From positions 6,203,042 through 6,267,041 of the forward strand of contig JAPNXP010000010.1 in assembly GCA_028753945.1 (NCBI GenBank): 64,000 nt of DNA, read 5' to 3'. The translations under genes and the position numbers were made by a program. The notes under the pieces are model-generated. The model had not been told where the DNA came from. It searched no databases and saw only the letters and a program-made list of their open reading frames with translations. This document shows positions 60,048 through 64,000 of this stretch, piece by piece. Origin of the DNA: Hexactinellida sp. DTS-2022 (taxonomy: Eukaryota > Porifera > Hexactinellida). How positions within the stretch are numbered: the stretch's first letter is position 1; every line of letters starts with the position of its first letter.

Positions 60048-62658
60048 ATGAACCCGATGCTGGCTCCAATCCTGATAGGGTCCCTGGCCCTGTGTGGCTT
60101 CATCCTGCTTAACTCGGTGCACCAGATAGAGGAGGGACACGCGGGGGTGTACTACAGGGGAGGGGCGCTCCTCTCTTACATATCGGAACCCGGCTACAAT
60201 GTAAAGCTGCCCTTCATTACCAGCTACAGGTAATGCGTAATGGTACATTATTAAATGTAGGAAATAGTTCGACCATATAGGAAATAGTTGAAGCATAATA
60301 GGAAAAAGTACGAAATTTCATTATTGTATTGTTGGACCATGGATTCAAGCGGGATTTTCTCGTATGCATGATATAGGAACACTGAAAGTTCGAACTACAG
60401 TTGACTATTAATCTACCAACGAATAAAGTACGACATGCTGTCGGCACAGCTATAATTTTAGATTTTTGATGTTAAAAATTACCTATCCAATTCCTGAAAT
60501 TACAATAGAAAAGGTTATACAGTCGACTCCGCTTAACAGAGTCACCTCGGGACCAGGTTACTTTGACCCGATTAAGCAGAGAAATCTATTAACCGGTGGC
60601 TCTATTAAGCGGAGTCGACTATATTTCCTATTTTGGTTATTATAACTACAGTGGAGTTCGCTTAATAGCAACCCGTGTTTGCCACTAAATCTGGTTGCTA
60701 ATAAGGGAATGAAATTAACAGTATTATCACGCTTGGGAAAGCGGGTGCTAATACAGCAATATTGTTGCTATTAAGCGGAGTCGACTGTATTACCTATATT
60801 TTGGTTATCCTACCTATTTCCTTTATGCTTATGTTACCCTCCCCCTAGACACGTGCAGACGACGCTCCAGACGGACGAGGTTAAGAACGTCCCCTGCGGC
60901 ACCTCCGGGGGGGTGATGATATACTTCGACAGGGTGGAGGTGGTTAATATGCTGGAGACAGAGGCTGTGTATACCATCGTTAAGAAGTACACGGCCGACT
61001 ATGATAGGACTCTCATATTCAATAAGGTTAGTGTGTATCATAAATTCATAATAAATACTCTATAATAAGCGACCCTATTTAGTATTTAAAGCTTGTTCAT
61101 AATAATAAGATGTTTACATTAATTAAAGTAAACTAACTTTGTTCATAATTCAGGTACAGTGGATGCCGGTTATAAGAACATCGTCGGGAACTCCACTTAA
61201 TGTTCTTATAACCGACATAATTATACAGAGTATATGGCAACCGGTTTTCAACATAGTGTTCTTATATCCGAAATCTACTGTATGTAACACCTCTAGGTGT
61301 CTTGAATATGGAACTACGTATGATTACCTTACGACTGTAGGTATATCTTGTATATGGAACTTGAATAGGAACTAACTAACTAACAGTATGACTAACAACC
61401 CTAGGTACACCACGAGCTGAACCAGTTCTGCTCCTCGCACACCCTGCAGGAGGTGTACATCGACCTGTTTGATCAGATCGACGAGAACCTGAAGACGGCT
61501 CTGCAGCAGGACCTCACGCAGATGGCCCCCGGTCTGACGGTCCAGGCTGTCCGGGTAACCAAGCCTAAGATCCCAGAGGTCATACGACAGAACTATGAGT
61601 CTATGGAGGGAGAGAAGACCAAGCTACTCATATCCACGCAGAAACAAAAGGTAGGTGGCAATAGCTAAAGTGAAAGTGAAAGTTAATTGAATATCAATGG
61701 GAAATGAAAGTGAAAATGGGAATTTTTATCTGCCTTAATCGAGCTCCTATGTGAAAAACCATATTTTTGTATTACTTTTGTATTGTCAAAAAGCGTGACA
61801 TAAGGAGGGGGTATTAAATTTTTGTTTATTCGTACGTTAGAACGCCAGTATAATAGATTGAATTCCTATGTCCCTACTTGGTAACTAACCTGGCTGGTAC
61901 GATAGGTTGTGGAGAAGGAGGCAGAGACGGAGCGCAAGAGAGCCATAATAGAGGCGGAGAAGATAGCAGAAGTGGCCCGCATACAGTACCAACAGAAGAT
62001 TCTAGAAAAGGAGAGCATACGACAGATGTCAGAGATAGAGGACAAGACACATCTGGCCAAGGAGAAGGCTGTAGCCGACGCTAGGTAACTATACGCAGCT
62101 AGCTATTGGTACTAACACCTGTATAGTTCCATATAGGATAGGTACTGTATACAGGCAGGTCTGCTTAGTAAATAACATGCCGGTTATAAGAACATTATAT
62201 TCTTATAACCGGCATCCACTGTACTAACCGAGTTTACCCTACATAGAAATACATACTGCTTTATAAACTTGGTTAAAATAAATAAGTACGTACTAGGTAC
62301 GTTATACCCGAGTTATAATGTATGAACATATTTCGTCTGCTTATTGTGAACACTTTCTATTATGAACAAGCCCTATGGTCCCAGTTTAACAGCTTACCGA
62401 GGGTGTGTATACTTCTATTATTATGTGCTTGCTAGATTCTACTCCAGCGAGAGAGAATCGGAGGGTAACAAAATGAAACTAACACCTCAGTATCTGGAAC
62501 TAACCAGATACCAATCCCTGGTCCAGAACGCCAAACTCTACTTCGGCTCCAGTCTCCCTCAGTTCCTGACTCAGCTCTCCGGGAAAGATATTGGAACCAT
62601 ACAGGCGTTTGGTTCCAGTTCCGATACAGAGGGACAGGCTAAGATAGAGACCATATAG
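60048..62658 (+). CDS. ERLIN2: Erlin, ER lipid-raft SPFH-domain protein
   Basis: Five exons: 60048-60229, 60849-61026, 61405-61650, 61906-62084, 62436-62658. They total 1008 nt (335 aa); human erlins have about 340-346. Phases agree throughout. Erlins form large ER-membrane rings that recruit RNF170 and drive degradation of activated IP3 receptors. An N-terminal anchor (about 5-24, [20 protein letters not shown]) precedes the SPFH domain, with [63 protein letters not shown] and [19 protein letters not shown] charged coiled coil follows ([20 protein letters not shown]), then KLTPQYLEL and a C-terminal segment. The Asn of the human NYT glycosylation site is Lys here (KKYTADYD). Whether it is the ERLIN1 or ERLIN2 orthologue cannot be told, so the symbol is nominal. 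Confidence 0.96.
60520..60787. mobile_element. Two adjacent CAGT elements in erlin intron 1
   Basis: The first (60520-60621) is a GACTCCGCTTAACAGAG family copy ending in a mutated GTCGACTA. The second (60649-60787) starts CAGTGGAGTTCGCTTAATAG and ends TATTAAGCGGAGTCGACTG. It has a different interior (AACCCGTGTTTGCCACTAAA, GCTTGGGAAAGCGGG), so it belongs to a related but distinct family. Confidence 0.8.
61157..61280. mobile_element. CAGTGGATGCCGGTTATAAG element in erlin intron 2
   Basis: Starts CAGTGGATGCCGGTTATAAG and ends TTATATCCGAAATCTACTG, flanked by TA. The interior has AACATCGTCGGGAACTCC and GGCAACCGGTTTTC. It is the reference copy for this family here. Confidence 0.85.
61655..61740. 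mobile_element. Diverged relative of the element inserted in the satellite
   Basis: Erlin intron 3 contains GTGAAAGTTAATTGAATATC, AATGAAAGTGAAAATGGG and AATTTTTATCTGCC. The reverse complement of the satellite insert (29936-30051) has GAAAGTTAATTGAATTTCAA, GAAAGTGAAAGTGGGG and TTTTTCTATTTATACC in the same order. The ends are not preserved in this copy. Confidence 0.6.
62151..62400. mobile_element. Nested elements in erlin intron 4
   Basis: A CAGGCAGGTCTGCTTAGTAA left end is separated from its continuation (TTTCGTCTGCTTATTGTGAA, ATGAACAAGCCCTATGGTCC at 62327-62385). Between them lie a GCCGGTTATAAGAACATTAT...GGCATCCACTG element (about 62180-62222) and a copy of the GTACGTACTAGGTACGTTAT sequence (about 62224-62322). 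The later elements inserted into an older one. Confidence 0.7.
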
Positions 62659-63115
62659 TTTGTGTTGTCTAGCCCGTTAGGGATTGTAGTGAATGCTTTT
62701 GTATACATTCCTGAGGATTAGTCCATTACAAATATTGTAGTAGAACCTCCTTATGAGTCCAATGCAATTACAATACAACCCCGTTAGTAGGAACACCAGG
62801 GGACCGTCAAAATGTGTACTCATCAATCATCATATAAATTCGTGTTGTGATTCCCTTTTGATACTTTATACAGTAGAACCTCCTTAGTACGAACACGGTT
62901 AATACGAAATTCCGGTTAAAATACGAACACTATTTCAGTCCCCTTCAAAGCCTTTTCAATACAAATGACACCGGTTAATACGAATTCCGGATAAGGAGTA
63001 ACATTTTGACGGTCCCATGGTGTTCCTACTAACGAGGCTCTACTGTAGATAGCAACCATTATACACCTCTGGTATGTTATTACGGATAAAGCAGTGTACT
63101 ATTTATAGCTGAGAA
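62659..63115. other. Intergenic region between the erlin and Abraxas-type genes
   Basis: Contains a partial element (about 62760-62820, CGTTAGTAGGAACACCAGGG) and a full CAGTAGAACCTCCTTAGTAC...GAGGCTCTACTG element at 62871-63045. The Abraxas-type start lies only about 70 bp after that element, so element DNA may form part of its promoter. No gene was seen. Confidence 0.65.
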
Positions 63116-64000
63116 ATGTCAGATGTGTCCCCCGACACCAGAGCCACCAGAGTGGAGGTGTTGATAAGTGGCACAACTCTCAGCTTCCTAACTTTCAAAC
63201 TTAAGAACTGTTTGGGAGACACAGAGGGATTCCTATACGGACACATAAGCAACAGGTTACATGACACCTCTTATAGCTATAGTACAGTAGAATATCGGTA
63301 TAGCAAGGTTATATGCAGTAGTCTGGTAATAGGAAGTATCGATTAAGAGCATTGAAGCCAGAAATTGCTTTGTAGATGATGATTACACAACAAATTTGTG
63401 GAAATACAGTAGACTCTTGTTAATACTAAAACTTAATAGGAACACGATTAAGGGAAATATCTGTTAAGGAGTACAAGGTTATATTCCCCTAGCCTATACA
63501 AATGCATGCAAGTGACTCCGGTTAATACGAAAATATTAAGACGGTCCCCTGGTGTCCTATTAAGTATTATAATACAGTCTACATTATATGTGTTTGTTTA
63601 TTAGTTAGTTAGTTTGTTTGTTTACTTGTTGTTTGTGTTTAGAGTTACCCAAGAGGTGTCAGACACCCATGAGGAATACGAATCTACCCACAAGACAATA
63701 ACAATAACAGACTTCACCTGTTTCAAGAATAAGTTCACTTTCTATGACAGGTGTGGGCGTCTGGACCCACTTAAGTGTTCCCGTTTGGAGTGTCTAACAG
63801 CTGACACCCCGGCCCACTCACGGACGGTGGGTTGGTTCTCTTTCCGACGGAACACCACGAGTGGCATGACTGTTAGGGAGAAATACGTACACGGGGAACT
63901 GAGGGAACTGTTCACACCTCTGAATGACACATTCCTACATCTGCTGTTGATAGAGACTCTCTCTAATCAGCTGGTCCTGGAACAGCTCAGCATTGCTGTG
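63116..64000 (+). CDS. ABRAXAS1: Abraxas/FAM175-family MPN scaffold protein, 5' part
   Basis: Exon 1 63116-63255 and exon 2 63643 to the window end (phase 2 join), giving 166 codons so far. Abraxas1 scaffolds the nuclear BRCA1-A complex and Abraxas2 the cytoplasmic BRISC complex; both pair an inactive MPN domain with the BRCC36 deubiquitinase. Seen here are LSFLTFKLKNCLGDTEGFLY (the family's DTEGFLLGEV position), then KFTFYDRCGRLDP and RTVGWFSFRRN, matching the human VGWYKFRR/VGWYRFRR block. MTVREKYVHGELRELF follows, then a hydrophobic LLLIETLSNQ. No JAMM zinc-binding residues are visible, as expected for a pseudo-DUB. The C-terminal coiled coil lies beyond the window. Assignment to member 1 or 2 is not possible, so the symbol is nominal. 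The intron holds a composite element at about 63290-63570. Confidence 0.88.

Overview
This window is eukaryotic and animal. Five multi-exon genes with GT-AG introns encode proteins that align by eye with metazoan families: V-ATPase subunit B, USO1/p115, LARP4, an erlin and an Abraxas-family MPN protein. Introns are short (about 0.1-1.5 kb) and carry many short terminal-inverted-repeat elements. Intergenic gaps are only 0.5-1.1 kb. Exons are fairly GC-rich and noncoding DNA is AT-rich. This suits a compact invertebrate genome. A sponge is my guess, but nothing here proves it.

Region 1 (1-31219) is one satellite array of roughly 200 monomers of about 154 bp. The monomers are subtypes ordered into higher-order repeats, for example 5 monomers = 772 bp and 11 monomers = 1701 bp. 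Each monomer has a hairpin-forming palindrome and a motif that resembles a CENP-B box with one extra spacer base. One 116-bp inverted-repeat element (29936-30051) sits inside the array. The array runs off the left edge and decays at its right edge.

Region 2 (31292-34243, minus strand) holds a secreted or membrane Ig/FN3 receptor-like gene. I can build a signal-peptide exon, an Ig exon, an FN3 exon and a second FN3 split over two exons, all in compatible splice phases. Its 3' end would lie inside or beyond the satellite.

Region 3 (35304-36698, plus strand) holds two tandem paralogues of a small single-pass membrane protein with a signal peptide, a tiny ectodomain and a 60-75 residue tail.

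Region 4 (37687-64000, plus strand) has, in order, ATP6V1B (508 aa), USO1 (835 aa), LARP4 (about 653 aa), an unrecognised intronless 321-aa basic coiled-coil protein rich in CDK-type sites, an erlin (335 aa) and the 5' part of an Abraxas-family gene cut by the window end. These are housekeeping functions: proton pumping, ER-Golgi tethering, mRNA stability, ER-associated degradation and deubiquitinase scaffolding. No operon-like link is apparent beyond shared strand.

A recurring oddity is tandem duplication of DNA spanning an exon-intron boundary, seen at four splice sites in three genes. Another is the large set of distinct short element families that share CAGT...ACTG ends flanked by TA, as in Tc1/mariner/pogo elements.
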